In this document: one piece after another, positions 35,941-46,264 of the stretch
Position numbering within the stretch: position 1 is the stretch's first letter
Layout of the letters: every line of letters begins with the position of its first letter
DNA from: Gigaspora margarita
Lineage: Eukaryota > Glomeromycota > Glomeromycetes > Diversisporales > Gigasporaceae
Direction: 5' to 3'
Assembly (NCBI GenBank): GCA_009809945.1
Contig: WTPW01001006.1
Location: 61,356 to 125,355 of the forward strand
DNA: 64,000 nt
The notes under the pieces: generated by a model
The model's database searches: none
What the model saw: only the letters and a program-made list of their open reading frames with translations
What the model was told of the DNA's origin: nothing
Program-made: the position numbers and the translations under genes

Positions 35941-36060
35941 TTGGTTTTGGAAATTTCGGAAGTTTCGCCAATTTCGGAGGTTTCGGAGGTTTCGGATGTT
36001 TCGGTAGTTTCGGAAGTTTCGGAAGTTTTGCCCGGTTTCGGAGGTTTCGGAAGTTTCGCC
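35941..36060 (+). repeat. GGTTTCGGA / AGTTTCGGA 9-bp tandem repeats
   Basis: About twelve 9-bp units of (A/G)(G/T)TTTCGGA run towards the right end of the composite element. Their inverse, CCGAAACT units, lies at 35225-35370. The plus-strand open frame here reads as SEV repeats and is a by-product. Confidence 0.65.
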
Positions 36061-36192
36061 CGGCCGAAACACTGTAATTTTTCGATGTTTTGTACCGGTC
36101 GAAAATTATATTATTGCAAAACTATGCTGTTATTACCGAAAAATAATTATCGAAATTTGCAGATGCATCATTAAAATTCAAATTAACTTGGG

Positions 36193-36441
36193 ATTTACTT
36201 ATTTGTGCAGGTAAATGCAACCAAAAAAAGAAAATTAATTTTGTAAATAAACAAAGTGCGTAAAAATTTAAGCTACGTTAAAAATTATAGCCAATGACTT
36301 TTTGTTCATTATATGTAAAAATTAAGGTCGGTTTAAACACTAGTTTTGATATATTTTCGCTTTTTCTTCTTCCGCGCATGTACGGAATCTGATTGGTAGT
36401 TGCATTTTTAGGAGTTTGTATTACCGTCACAAATAAGTAAA
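36193..36441. repeat. Candidate small TIR element
   Basis: TTTACTTATTTGTG followed by AGGTAA, and TTACC followed by CACAAATAAGTAAA, are inverse ends. Inside, AATGCAACC and GGTAGTTGCATT also pair. No target duplication is resolved. Confidence 0.35.
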
Positions 36442-37120
36442 GCTCACGGCTCGGCCGGTGTTATGGTCGAATGTGAGAGCTTCGGGTAATTGGCACGGTT
36501 TAGCTTCGATCGTGAACAAAAAAATAGATTCAATTGGGATAACGAGAGTACCACCGCGTGGGAATTAAATCACGTGTTATGCAATCAAGAAAACTTGATG
36601 TTACGTAATAGGGTTATGCAGTTAAAATTTAATTTGAAGTATGAGCCAACTTTTAAATTTACGGGTTAAAGGTTTCTCTTTATAAGTGGTTCTTAGATAA
36701 ACTTAATACAAATGCAACTAAACTGCAATCGACTGTAAGCGATAATTATCCTTTCCATATGCTGAAACCAACCTATTTATATATTTTTGGTTCACATGCA
36801 AATTTCATTTTCTGGCTTATGATCCAAATCACTTACTTGCTTGGAGATTTAATCTCTCGACTGGAGATTCGATCACCCGTTTGGAAATTCGATCACCCGT
36901 TTGGATATTTGATCACCCGTTTGGAGATTTGATCACCCGTTTGGAGATTTGATCACCCATCCGTGCCATGCCAATCCTTCCCCACCATAATATAAAATAA
37001 CGACACGATATTAATCAAATAAAGAAAACAAATAAAAAAAAAATCGCATGACATCGGCCCAGTCACAACCAGTATAGCGGGTTTTAAATCCGATTGGCCA
37101 ATCACTGAAATGTATCATCA
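36442..37120. other. Stretch with one tandem repeat and no gene
   Basis: Apart from the 20-bp array at 36863-36962, I see nothing recognisable. A relatively G+C-rich patch lies at 36445-36560. Confidence 0.45.
36863..36962 (+). repeat. Tandem repeat, five units of 20 bp
   Basis: Units of GGAGATTTGATCACCCGTTT are nearly identical; the last ends CCCATCC. A partial unit precedes at 36843. It has no spacers, so it is not a CRISPR array. Confidence 0.8.
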
Positions 37121-37128
37121 CATATATA

Positions 37129-37922
37129 TAGTGATGGGCAACGCGCGGGATCCGCGCGTGATCCCGCGCGGGATTTTTAATATAAGATTGTCTGGCCTGC
37201 GTTAGCATATCATCAGGCCCGCATTAACAAATTATCCGGCCTGCTTTAACATAAGTGGGCCAATTCCTAATTAGTATTTGATGTAAATAAAAATATTATG
37301 CACGCATTAACTTTTGATTTGTTTCTCGTTCCACATATATACGTACGTACTGTACGTACAGAGATAATGCGCAAACTGGATTGTCATTATTAATAAAGTG
37401 GGAATCTATTATTGATTATTATTGAGTATTAAAGTGACTATTTGATCAGAAATTATAAGCCCGATTATTTTCTTATGAGTCGTTTATAATTTTGTGTGTA
37501 TATAACCTTATTACTTATAAATTTAAGTAGCACATTTATATCTCGTTATGCACCTGATTACTTATAAATTTTTATACGCTATATGATTTGATCGTTTTGT
37601 TGGCATTTTAATTTTTAAATATAATAATATTTTAAAAATAAATTGATAAACTTAAGACAAATCTGAATTGATAAATTTAATAATTATAAGATTAAAATGT
37701 TTTAAAAGTAGGCAAAATCTATACAAGCATTGTATTTGTAATAAAATGCAGTAAGGTTTATAAGAAATGATTATGATTTTAACGAGAGATTACATTCCTG
37801 GTGATGATTTTTATATATATATTTTATTAATCGTGAAAAATTCGGAAACTCTACTCGATCCCGCGAATCCCGCGCTGATCCCGCGCGGGATTTTTAAAAA
37901 AATCGGGATTTGCCCATCACTG
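37129..37922. mobile_element. hAT element, non-autonomous, 794 bp
   Basis: CATATATA occurs at 37121-37128 and 37923-37930, a perfect 8-bp duplication. Ends are TAGTGATGGGCAA and TTGCCCATCACTG, the classical hAT terminus. Subterminal GATCCCGCGCGGGATTTTT palindromes occur on both sides. There is no transposase. Confidence 0.85.
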
Positions 37923-38250
37923 CATATATACCGCATTTAACCTGACTTTAAACGAATTGACTGCCATGAAAAAATGAATTGTCCAAAGGAACCGAATACC
38001 TATTCAGAAACTACACCTTTCTTTTTTAATTTATTTGTCGCTTATATTATAAGAATTTCTAAAACAAAAAAGTTTTGAACACGTTTTTTTTAGTTAGACC
38101 TTTAGTAAACGAGTCTGTTTTCAAAATTAATAAAAGGGTTGATATTAATGAATGTCGAAACTGGTTTCAACTTTTTGTTGGTTAGGCTGTTCGAAATTAC
38201 AATTTCGTTTAACGTTCCCCCCTCCTCCGAGCTCCACCAGGAGTCTAGAC

Positions 38251-38494
38251 TAGGGTGTCCAGGATTATGCGATGCGAAATTATGCGCATAATTAACCATT
38301 TTTTCGCATCGCATATGCTTCGCATAATTGAACAAAAAAGGCATAATGATCATGTGGGTGGATTGTGATTGGCAGATAGGTGTGTCGAAAATCGCCCGGC
38401 TAACGACGTAGAAAATCAATGAACTCAAAAATGACCTCGATCGCATCGCATCGCATAATTTACCCTAACGCATCGCATAATCCTGGACAACCTA
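38251..38494. mobile_element. hAT MITE, 244 bp, same ends as neighbouring hAT
   Basis: GTCTAGAC flanks both sides exactly (38243-38250, 38495-38502). Ends are TAGGGTGTCCAGGATTATGC and GCATAATCCTGGACAACCTA. The terminal sequence is the same as the larger element 38548-40941, so this is its likely deletion derivative. Subterminal ATGCGATGCG repeats are shared. Confidence 0.9.
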
Positions 38495-38547
38495 GTCTAG
38501 ACACTTTTGCAATAACGTGACCATCACGTGATGTGGCGTATTCGGAT

Positions 38548-40941
38548 TAGGGTGTCCAGGATTATGCGATGCGATGGGGTAAATTATGCGATTTGACTGA
38601 GGTCAATTATGCGATGAATGCGAAATAAATTTAAGATTATGCAAAATATTTAAATAGATTATGCGATTTTTAAATCCTTTATAATAATATTTATTTACAT
38701 ATTAAAATTCAAAAAATTTAACATACTAATTGAATTTTCTGATAAAGCATGCCTATTATCTGTTAAAATTCTTTTATAAGCTGAAAAGCTACGTTCAACA
38801 TCTACTCCAGAGACTGGTAACCAAATATATACTAATGCGATTTTGCTAAGAACTGGTAACAAAGTCATTTTTTCATGCCAGTACTTATCCAAATCAAACT
38901 TTCACTAAATGTTTCTAATAACCCTGAATAAATCGCCCATTCATTAATAAGATCATTTGATGGATGTTTCAATTTTTCAATTGTTTTATATAATGCAATA
39001 TTATGTCGGTCTGCTTGTGCTTGTATGTATCGAGGATCAAAGCAACGAATTGCTTTAAAAATTGGAAGTGCAGAATGATTATTAACATGTTTGTTTAATT
39101 TTTCATAGGCTAATTGAAATGCTTCTTTAAAGATTTCATCATATGATAATATATCATATTGATACATTTCACAGAGATCAACCATTTCATTCGATTTAGG
39201 AGGTAATTGACGGCCTGAATTTAAAAAAGCTTGTACTTGCTCTAACCTGTCTGCAAGGAATGGTGCAACTGGTTTATTTCGAATTTTAAAAAACTCAAGA
39301 TTTTTGACCAATCTATATATTAAATAAATTAATAGGGTAAATAAATAGCAAATATTAATGTTATATAAGTATATGCTTTACTTACAACTGTGCATTAAAG
39401 GTTATAAAATAGAGAATAAATCGTAGATAAAACAAATTATTATGATTTTCAAAAACTTTAACTAACTCTAAAATCGCTGCACTCTCATTACCAATTTCAG
39501 CTTCTTTAAGATAAAAGTTAACTAAAAAAGTAAAATGATCACAAATCCAAAATGCAAAATTAAACCATGTGTTCCATCTTGTTTTTACAGGTAATGGTGG
39601 GAGTGTAGGGTTAGAATAACCATTTGAAGAAAGAAAAGAGATCCATCACCGTTTTCTAGCTAAGGAATATGTAAAGGTCATTTTGATTAAACTAACTGTA
39701 GAATCAAGAAGTTTAAAGGTTTTGTATTCAATCCACGTTTCTCCTACCAAATTGAATATGTGAGCAAAACAGGTATTATGTTTGATTTGTGGCATTAAAG
39801 GTGAGAGAATGTTGAATGCAGCTAACATGTATAAAGCATTATCAGTAATAAATAAAATTACATTTTCAAAAGAAATTTTATAATATGATAATGTCGAAAT
39901 ACAAGTTGAGAAATCGTGGTCTTGTTAACAACTTGTAAAAAATCTGTCTTAACCAAATTGGTTTGATCAAAATAACTAAATAGAACATTTACTACTGCCC
40001 TGCTACAAGAATCTATTGTCTCATCTATTGTGATACTAATTTTTTTCCCACCTAACAAATTTTTGAGCTTTTGTTCTTGTTGTTGAAATAAAATTGGAAG
40101 AAACTTCTCCCGAATTTGATTAGTACCAGGAACTGCACCACAATATTTACAATGTTCTTGTAAAAAAGGTTGAAAATATTGTATTTTCTCAAAAGGTTGT
40201 CAGCTTGTGCAAATATTTTAACAAACTCAAGAACGAATTGCTCTCTTTCATCATAAGACTTGCTAAAAGAAGTAATTGCAAGTTGAGAAGGAGGATTTTG
40301 AGGTTTTTCAATTGCTGTTTTTTTTAATTGATGGCTAGAGGATGCCAAATGGTTATCTATCGTAGATTTTTTTTCATGATCAACAGTATTTTGGCAAAAA
40401 TGACAAAAAAGTTTTCCTCCACTCACATAAAAATTAGTTTTATATGAAGGGTTTCTACTAAGTCATTTTGTAACTGTGACCATGATGTTTGACGTTTCAA
40501 TTTTTTTAATTTAATGTTTTAAATCAAGCTTTTTAATAGTGAAAAAAAATTTTAATGTCTTATAAAAAGCATTACAACTTGAATAAAAAAAAATTTTTTA
40601 AATCAATAGACTAGTGGCTTTTTTAGCATTACATTATTTTACATTTTAGCTTTAACGAACTACTAAATAAAACTATTAATTAATTTTATTAAAATCAATA
40701 GACTCGTGGCTTTTTTAGCTTTGTTTGGCATTACATTATTTTATATTTTAGCTATAATGAACTACTGAATAAGGCATTCTATCATCACAATTAATTAATT
40801 TAATCATTGTACTAGATCTACCAATCATACTCTTGCCACATGATCTTTATGCTTTTTTCAACTCAATTATGCAAAGCATATGTGATGCGAAAAAATGGTC
40901 AATTATGCGCATAGCATCGCATCGCATAATCCTGGACACCC
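38548..40941 (-). mobile_element. hAT transposon with transposase pseudogene, 2.4 kb
   Basis: Ends TAGGGTGTCCAGGATTATGC and GCATAATCCTGGACACCCTA are flanked by ATTCGGAT (38540-38547) and ATTCAGAT (40942-40949), an 8-bp duplication with one difference. Subterminal GCATCGCAT repeats occur at both ends. The transposase is encoded on the minus strand. At 2.4 kb the element is close to a complete autonomous hAT, but the gene is broken. Confidence 0.88.
38695..40426 (-). pseudogene. hAT transposase pseudogene
   Basis: Minus-strand segments, in order, are: a BED-type zinc finger (CHFC, then IDNHLASSSH; 40052-40426); a segment with ITIDETIDS, a catalytic-Asp-like motif (39858-40058); HNTCFAHIFNLV (39646-39828); a middle part (38865-39311); and a C-terminal hAT dimerisation region with VERSFSAYKRI and NRHALSENS (38695-38892). 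A 73-bp GT-AG intron at 39313-39385 explains one break. The rest are damage: frameshifts near 40195, 39885 and 38890, and an in-frame TGA at 39646-39648. Such proteins cut and paste the element in the nucleus. This copy should be inactive. Confidence 0.82.
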
Positions 40942-41231
40942 TAATTCAGATTAACTTTTTGGCTTTATTGTTAAGGTTAGGGCTATGGTTCGTAGATATA
41001 GCCTTAGAGGGTCACTATCTATATGTAAAATCGCATTTCAGACATTTTTATGTAGTTTTTAAGGCTGATTTCAACACTAGTTTTCAAGTATTTTCGCTCT
41101 TTTCTCTTTTTTTTCTTCTTGTACATGTGTTTTGTTTTGATATTGGACTGATCTGGGACGATCAAAATTTACGTTCTCCAATTGGTTAATTCTCATGTGC
41201 CATGTTACATTACTGCAAAAGTGTCTAGACC

Positions 41232-42316
41232 GCAAATCTTACATTTTTGATACTCCTGCACTTACTTTTTTGATACTGATTGACATGAAAATCCTAGTAA
41301 AAATAAGAATTTTCAAAACTTTGAGCGAAGAAATCTTGGCAACCATAAGACCAAATTTGGTAAAACTTTTTTTATTTGAATTCTATGGCTTCATAGAATT
41401 CAAATAAAAAATTTCATCAAATTTAGTCAAGTGGTTGTCGAGTTATCTTCGCTCAAAGTCAGAGAAAATCAAAACACCTATCAAAATAGAAGCTGCACCA
41501 AATTTTTTATCTAACTTTGAGTGAAGATACCTCGACAACCATCTGACCAAATTTGATAAAAAATTTTTTTTGAATTCTATAGCTTCATATAATTCAAATA
41601 AAAAATTTTTATCATATTTAGTCAAGTGGTTGTCAAGATATCTTCACCCAAAGTCAAAACTATCAAAATAGAAGCTGTGCCAAATTTTTTTCTAAATTTG
41701 AGTAAAGATATCTTGACGACCATCTAACCAAATTCGATAAAACTTTTTTTATATGAATTTTATAAAGCCATAGAATTCAAATAAAAAAGTTTTATCGAAT
41801 TTGATTAGATGGTCATCAAGACATTTTCGCTCAAATTTAAAAAAAAATTTGGCACAGCTTCTATTTTGATAGTTGTTTTAATTTTTTTCTAACTTTGAGT
41901 GAAGATATCTTGACAACCACTTGACTAAATTCGATAAAAAATTTTTTATTTGAATTATATGAAGCTATAGAATNCAAAAAAAAAGTTNTATCAAATTTGG
42001 TCAGATGGTTGTNGAGGTATCTTCGCTCAAAGTTAGATAAAAAATTTGGCGCAGCTTCTATTTTAATAGGTATTTTGATTTTCTCTGATTTTGAGCGAAG
42101 ATAACTTGACAACCACTAGACTAAATTTGATGAATTTTTTTTTATTTGAATTCTATGAAGCCATAGAATTCAAATAAAAAAGTTTACCAAATTTGGTCTT
42201 ATGGTTGCCAAGATATCTTTGCTCAAAGTTTTGAAAATTCTTATTTTTACTGGGATTTTCATGTCGATCAGTATCAAAAAAGTAAGTGCAGGAGTATCAA
42301 AAATGTAAGATTTGCA
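41232..42316. mobile_element. Palindromic TIR element, 1,085 bp, 8-bp duplication
   Basis: TCTAGACC flanks both sides (41224-41231, 42317-42324). Ends GCAAATCTTACATTTTTGAT and its inverse continue for >100 bp at about 97% identity. The centre alternates hairpins built on GAATTCTATGGCTTCATAGA and CAAGTGGTTGTCGAG motifs with CTTTGAGCGAAGATA. The 8-bp duplication fits hAT, but the ends are atypical. It is non-coding and has two or three N near 41974-42013. Confidence 0.75.
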
Positions 42317-42481
42317 TCTAGACCCCTGGTGGTGTTCCTCCTCTGGCTCCAAGATCTACCCTAAAATTAAACAGCCCAATCAGAACATTTATTATGTCTT
42401 AGGATTACAATAAGTTACGTATTTATCGGACAACAAACAATAATGCGATTATTTTTGCAATTTTAACATATTTGTTTAAAC

Positions 42482-43565
42482 TAGGGCTATTAATCGGTCC
42501 AGTCCGAACTGACAGTCCTTCGGTCCATCCAGGGACCGGGCTGGTCTGGTCCTTTTTAGGACGGACTGAAAGGACCGTCAGTCCCAATAGTAAATATAGA
42601 AATAACCCGATACAAGTAGTATATATTTTATTTTTTTATTAAATATATGGGGTGTGGCCAATTAAAACAGCCCTTTTTGTAATTTTTTGAAAAATGAGTT
42701 TTTATTAGATTCATATAAATTTTGACATGATTGACACTTTTCAATTATAAATGAAAGTCGATATGCATAATAAAAATTCAAGATAATTGTAAAAGAAAAA
42801 TTATACAAGGCCACGTAGGGCCAACACATTACGAGATTATCTGATAGTCACCTGCTACATTTAACCAATCAAAATCGTGAAATTTAATTAATCCCGGATC
42901 AGTCCAAAAATCAAAACAAATAATTAAACTCAATTATCTCAAAATAAAATATATATAAAAAAGGGCTGTTTTAATAGACAACACCCCATATTAGGTTTAT
43001 AAATTTTTAAGTATTTGACAGGAACGCTAACAATATTATATTAATAAATATTTCTTTCTATGCAAGTAACATCTAATCATTTTGTTAATTTACTTTGATA
43101 TTTTCATATATTAAGACAATTCTTGTCTTGAATCAGTATAAGATTGAACATTTGATGTGCCTATTCATGATTATATTATTCAATTAATTATCAAAAATTA
43201 AGTAGTTAAAAGTGACAAAATATCTTTTTAACTGATTTTAACCATAATATTCATATTTATGAAGTTAATTAAAAGATGCTATTTTGCTATATTAATATAC
43301 TATATTATTTTTCTAATCTATGACTAAAATTATCAAACGTATTAATTATTGTTCCTCTTATATCATATAAGCAAATATTATAAATTTGAAAAAGCTTTTT
43401 GTAAAGGTATTGAAATTCTTTATACTAAAGTATTATTGATCATCGGTCTATCTGACCTAGCCCTATTCGATCCTATTTGGTCCTGGACCACAGTCCAGTC
43501 TGGTTTTTTAAAAGACTAGCAGTCTTTTAACCAGGACGGACCAGACAGACTGATTAACAGCCCTA
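42482..43565. mobile_element. hAT element, non-autonomous, 1,084 bp
   Basis: GTTTAAAC flanks both sides exactly (42474-42481, 43566-43573). Ends are TAGGGCTATTAATCGGTCC and GACTGATTAACAGCCCTA. Subterminal regions are rich in GGTCC/GGACC motifs (GGACGGACTGAAAGGACC). A second element is nested at 42649-42987. No transposase is seen. Confidence 0.88.
42649..42987. mobile_element. Nested TIR element, 339 bp
   Basis: Left GGGGTGTGGCCAATTAAAAC then AGCCC, and right GGGCTGTTTTAATAGACAAC then ACCCC, are inverse. ATAT lies on both outer sides. It is inserted in the 42482-43565 hAT element. Confidence 0.65.
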
Positions 43566-43747
43566 GTTTAAACTGACCCCTCCCTCACCATGCTTAAGCT
43601 TCGTAAGGGAACGTTAAACAAAATTATAACTTCAAACAGCCTTAATATTCTAACAACTAAATCTAAAAACTGCATAAGTGTCGAAACTATTGAAAGGTAG
43701 GGTTGAAATTCATGTGCTTTTCACTCATCACAATTAATTTAATTAAT

Positions 43748-43940
43748 GTTGCAGCTGATGCTGAAATTTGGGGCCACAATATGAAAATCTATGCCCTGCT
43801 AAAATCCACATACTGTATACTCTTTAATAATCAATTCTACTCCTAAACCCTAACCCAACCCTAAAAAAACAGACAAAATTACCCCAAAAAAATTTTAAAT
43901 TTTGTACCAAATAGGTCAAAATTTCAGCATCAGCTGCAAC
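43748..43940. mobile_element. MITE with GTTGCAGCTGATGCTGAAAT ends, best copy
   Basis: GTTGCAGCTGATGCTGAAAT and ATTTCAGCATCAGCTGCAAC are perfect 20-bp inverse ends. The interior holds CCTAAACCCTAACCCAACCC, telomere-like but interstitial. Related degraded copies lie at 12255-12490 and 30572-30752. No unambiguous duplication is seen (AATTAAT / AATTATT). Confidence 0.75.
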
Positions 43941-43960
43941 AATTATTATTTTTCCTGTTA

Positions 43961-44854
43961 GGGGGCTTCCAGAAATTACGTAATTTTTTAGTGGGTGGGT
44001 GGGGTCCCGAAAATATCAGGTTATAATTTAATTCTGGTAAAAATTTTATAATTCTGGCCAAAAGTATAAAATTATAAAATTATTAATAACTATTGGTCTA
44101 CTGGACCAATTTAGAAGATTTAACTACCAAAATGTTCGTCTCACTCAGACGATTCTAACAAGCTCAAAATCGCTAAAATCTAATCACAGGGTCCCAGGAT
44201 CGTTCAACTTTTATGTAATTTTAATAGTGAGTTTTTAGAATCATTAAGTAAATATCTTTAATATTGAATAACTTTTGATCCACAGGCCCATTTTGGATGA
44301 TTTAACTACCAAAACGTTCGTCTCAGTGAGACGATTCTAACAAGCCCAAAATCCCTAAATTCTAATCATAGGATTCCAAGATCGATAAAGATTTGTATTG
44401 TTAAACAACCAATAAATCTTTATCAATCTTGGAATCCTGTGATTAGAATTTAGTGATTTTGGACTTGTTAGAATCGTCTCACTGAGACGAACATTTTGGT
44501 AGTTAAATCATCCAAAACGGGCCAGTGGATCAAAAGTTATTCAATATTAAAGACATTTACTTGTAATTCTATTAAAATTACACAAAAGTTGAACGATCTT
44601 GGGACCCTGTGATTAGATTTTAACTATTTTGGGCTTGTTAGAATCGTCTCAGTGAGACGAACATTTTGGCAGTTAAATCATATAAATTGGTCCAGTAGAG
44701 CAATAGTTATTATCAATTTCATAAATTGAACATATGAATAAATTTTAAAAAATATAAAATTTGATTGGCTAATAGAGTATCAGGTGTGGGTGGGTGGGGT
44801 AAAATTTTGAAATTTATTAGTAACAAAAATATTACGTAATTTCTGGAAGCCCCC
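43961..44854. mobile_element. Near-perfect palindromic TIR element, 894 bp
   Basis: GGGGGCTTCCAGAAATTACG and CGTAATTTCTGGAAGCCCCC are the ends, with TA at each side. Almost the whole element is one palindrome centred near 44400. It carries four GTCTCA(G/C)TGAGACGA cores (near 44145, 44322, 44475, 44650), each within TTTTGGTAGTTAAATCAT arms. It is non-coding. Confidence 0.75.
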
Positions 44855-44855
44855 T

Positions 44856-45115
44856 AACCTACTTTGGGCTCTTAAGCAAAGTTGTTTGGCATGTAATTTT
44901 ACATCACATTTGAGATTGAAATGCATTTTTCGGACCTTTTGCTAAGTAAAAAATGGGTTTAAAGTTAGAAAAATTTTTTTTTTAAAAAAATTTCTAACTT
45001 TAAACCCATTTTTCACTTAGTAAAAGGTCTGAAAAATGCGTTTCAATTTCAAATATAATGTAAAATTACATGCCGTACAACTTTGTTTAAGAGCTCAAAG
45101 TAGGTTACCTAATAA
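44856..45115. mobile_element. Hairpin MITE (AACCTACTTTGGGCTCTTAA), partial copy
   Basis: AACCTACTTTGGGCTCTTAA faces TTAAGAGCTCAAAGTAGGTT, with matched arms through TTCTAACTTTAAACCCATTT. Sequence to 45330 (CTACTTTCGTCACCTAAGTA, TTTTTACATATATTTATC) matches the right half of the full element at 55163-55930. The left half is missing, replaced by 43748-43940 and 43961-44854. Confidence 0.7.
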
Positions 45116-45330
45116 GAAAAAAAGGTTTATTATGAAATACAATAAATTTTAACTTTAGTACATAGATAACCCATTTTTCTTACAAGGTAATCTACTTTCG
45201 TCACCTAAGTAAAGTTGTTCAGAGCATGTTTTTACATATATTTATCATCTTAAAATTAGCAAATATTTGTTTTTCGCAAGTTACATTTTTGATTTGTACA
45301 AAATTTACAAAATTTTAAAAAAGTGTTCTA

Positions 45331-45681
45331 AATAACCTTAATCTACTATCTTCGATATGCTTAATCCCAAAATTTGAAAAAAAGTTAATCTGTAAGCCGA
45401 AAAGAATGTTTTGCTTATAGTAAATTTATATGTTTTTATTATAATTTTTACTATTATTTGTCACTCAGTGTAATATGCACCCTGACTGTTAATATTGACC
45501 TAACCTTTAATAATAATAATTAACTATTTTCAAATTTAAATCTCAGAATTTTGAGTATAGTAATTATATTATTTTTTATTGTAAATATATCTATAGTAAC
45601 TCAAAAATTTTATATTGTTTTATTATTTAATTATTATAGAATTAGTATTATTTGCAAAAAATTTATATTTTTTTTAAAAAT
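45331..45681. other. Gene-free A+T-rich stretch
   Basis: No recognisable feature. It probably includes degraded sequence of neighbouring elements. Confidence 0.5.
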
Positions 45682-45685
45682 TTAA

Positions 45686-46058
45686 TTGCCAATCCAGATA
45701 AGATTGGCAATATTTCTATATTTAGAATTGGGGCAAAACAAATATATAAACAAGGTAGTACAAAATCTGGATCAGGCCTGTATATATGAAATTTTTATAT
45801 GATTTAAAGAATTGTAAAGACGTTTTTACTCATATCTTTTTATCTACCAGTCCGATTTTAATGAAATTTTGGAAGTAGATGCATAAGAACCTGCTCTACA
45901 ACTTTACTTAAAACCAAAAATAATATTTACTTAGTATAAAAAATCTTTTTATTACGCCTACTACAGATTTACTAATATATTGTTTATATACTTGTTTATC
46001 CCCAATTCCAAATATAGTAATAATATAGCTATAGTGCCAATCTTATCCGGATTGGTAA
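45686..46058. mobile_element. TTAA-flanked TIR element, 373 bp
   Basis: TTAA lies at 45682-45685 and 46059-46062. Left TTGCCAATCCAGATAAGATT then GGCA, and right TGCCAATCTTATCCGGATTG then GTAA, are inverse and each end is itself palindromic. AATTGGGG and CCCCAATT pair further in. It fits piggyBac/Kolobok-type insertion; the second such element here after 20947-21752. Confidence 0.72.
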
Positions 46059-46242
46059 TTAATTATATATAGAAAAAAACTATTTATACACTATGTATAT
46101 GTACACAAGTACTAATTAATTGATTTGCAAATCCATGTAATATATAAATTATAGACCAAAATTAACTCCGATTAAGGTTAGGCTTAGAGTAAGCTTTGGG
46201 ATTGGAAGGGTTATAGCATATAATAAAATTTTGCAAGGAATA

Positions 46243-46264
46243 TTTTTTTTTTTTTTTTTTTTTT
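46243..46264 (-). other. LINE poly(A) tail
   Basis: A run of 22 T on the plus strand is the 3' poly(A) of the minus-strand LINE, directly next to the target duplication copy. Confidence 0.8.

Larger units (their letters stand above)
32740..36074. mobile_element. Composite 3.3-kb element with CAGTGTTTCGGCC ends
   Basis: Left CAGTGTTTCGGCC is followed by GAAACTTCC; right GGAAGTTTCGCCCGGCCGAA is followed by ACACTG. These are inverse apart from a 3-4-base indel. Subterminal zones are packed with TTTCGGA/TCCGAAA repeats (35225-35370, 35941-36060), as in hAT- or CACTA-type elements. It contains no transposase, only further elements, so it was mobilised in trans or is a passive composite. Confidence 0.6.
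32668..36180. mobile_element. Outermost CAGCTG-family TIR element, split
   Basis: The left arm (ATAATTAGTGAGACACGTGA, then TTTTGTGATGATCAT and TTTCGGTAATAAC) and right arm (GTTATTACCGAAAAATAA, then CGAAATTTGCAGATGCATCA) match the two ends of the complete copy at 33402-34224. The interior is displaced by the 3.3-kb element 32740-36074. The extreme right end is lost. Confidence 0.55.
38185..43642. mobile_element. Outer inverted-repeat host carrying four insertions
   Basis: GGCTGTTCGAAATTACAATT plus TCGTTTAACGTTCCC at 38185-38219 is inverse to 43608-43642 at 31 of 35 positions, the differences all transitions. Further in, CTCCACCAGGAGTCTAGACA on the left matches the inverse of sequence split around 41195-41231 and 42317-42350 on the right. 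Inserted are 38251-38494, 38548-40941, 41232-42316 and 42482-43565. Confidence 0.5.

Noticed and set aside
35941-36174. Protein with SEV repeats
   Set aside because: It is the translation of 9-bp TTTCGGA tandem repeats at an element end.
36863-36962. CRISPR-like array
   Set aside because: Units are directly adjacent with no spacers and the sequence is eukaryotic.
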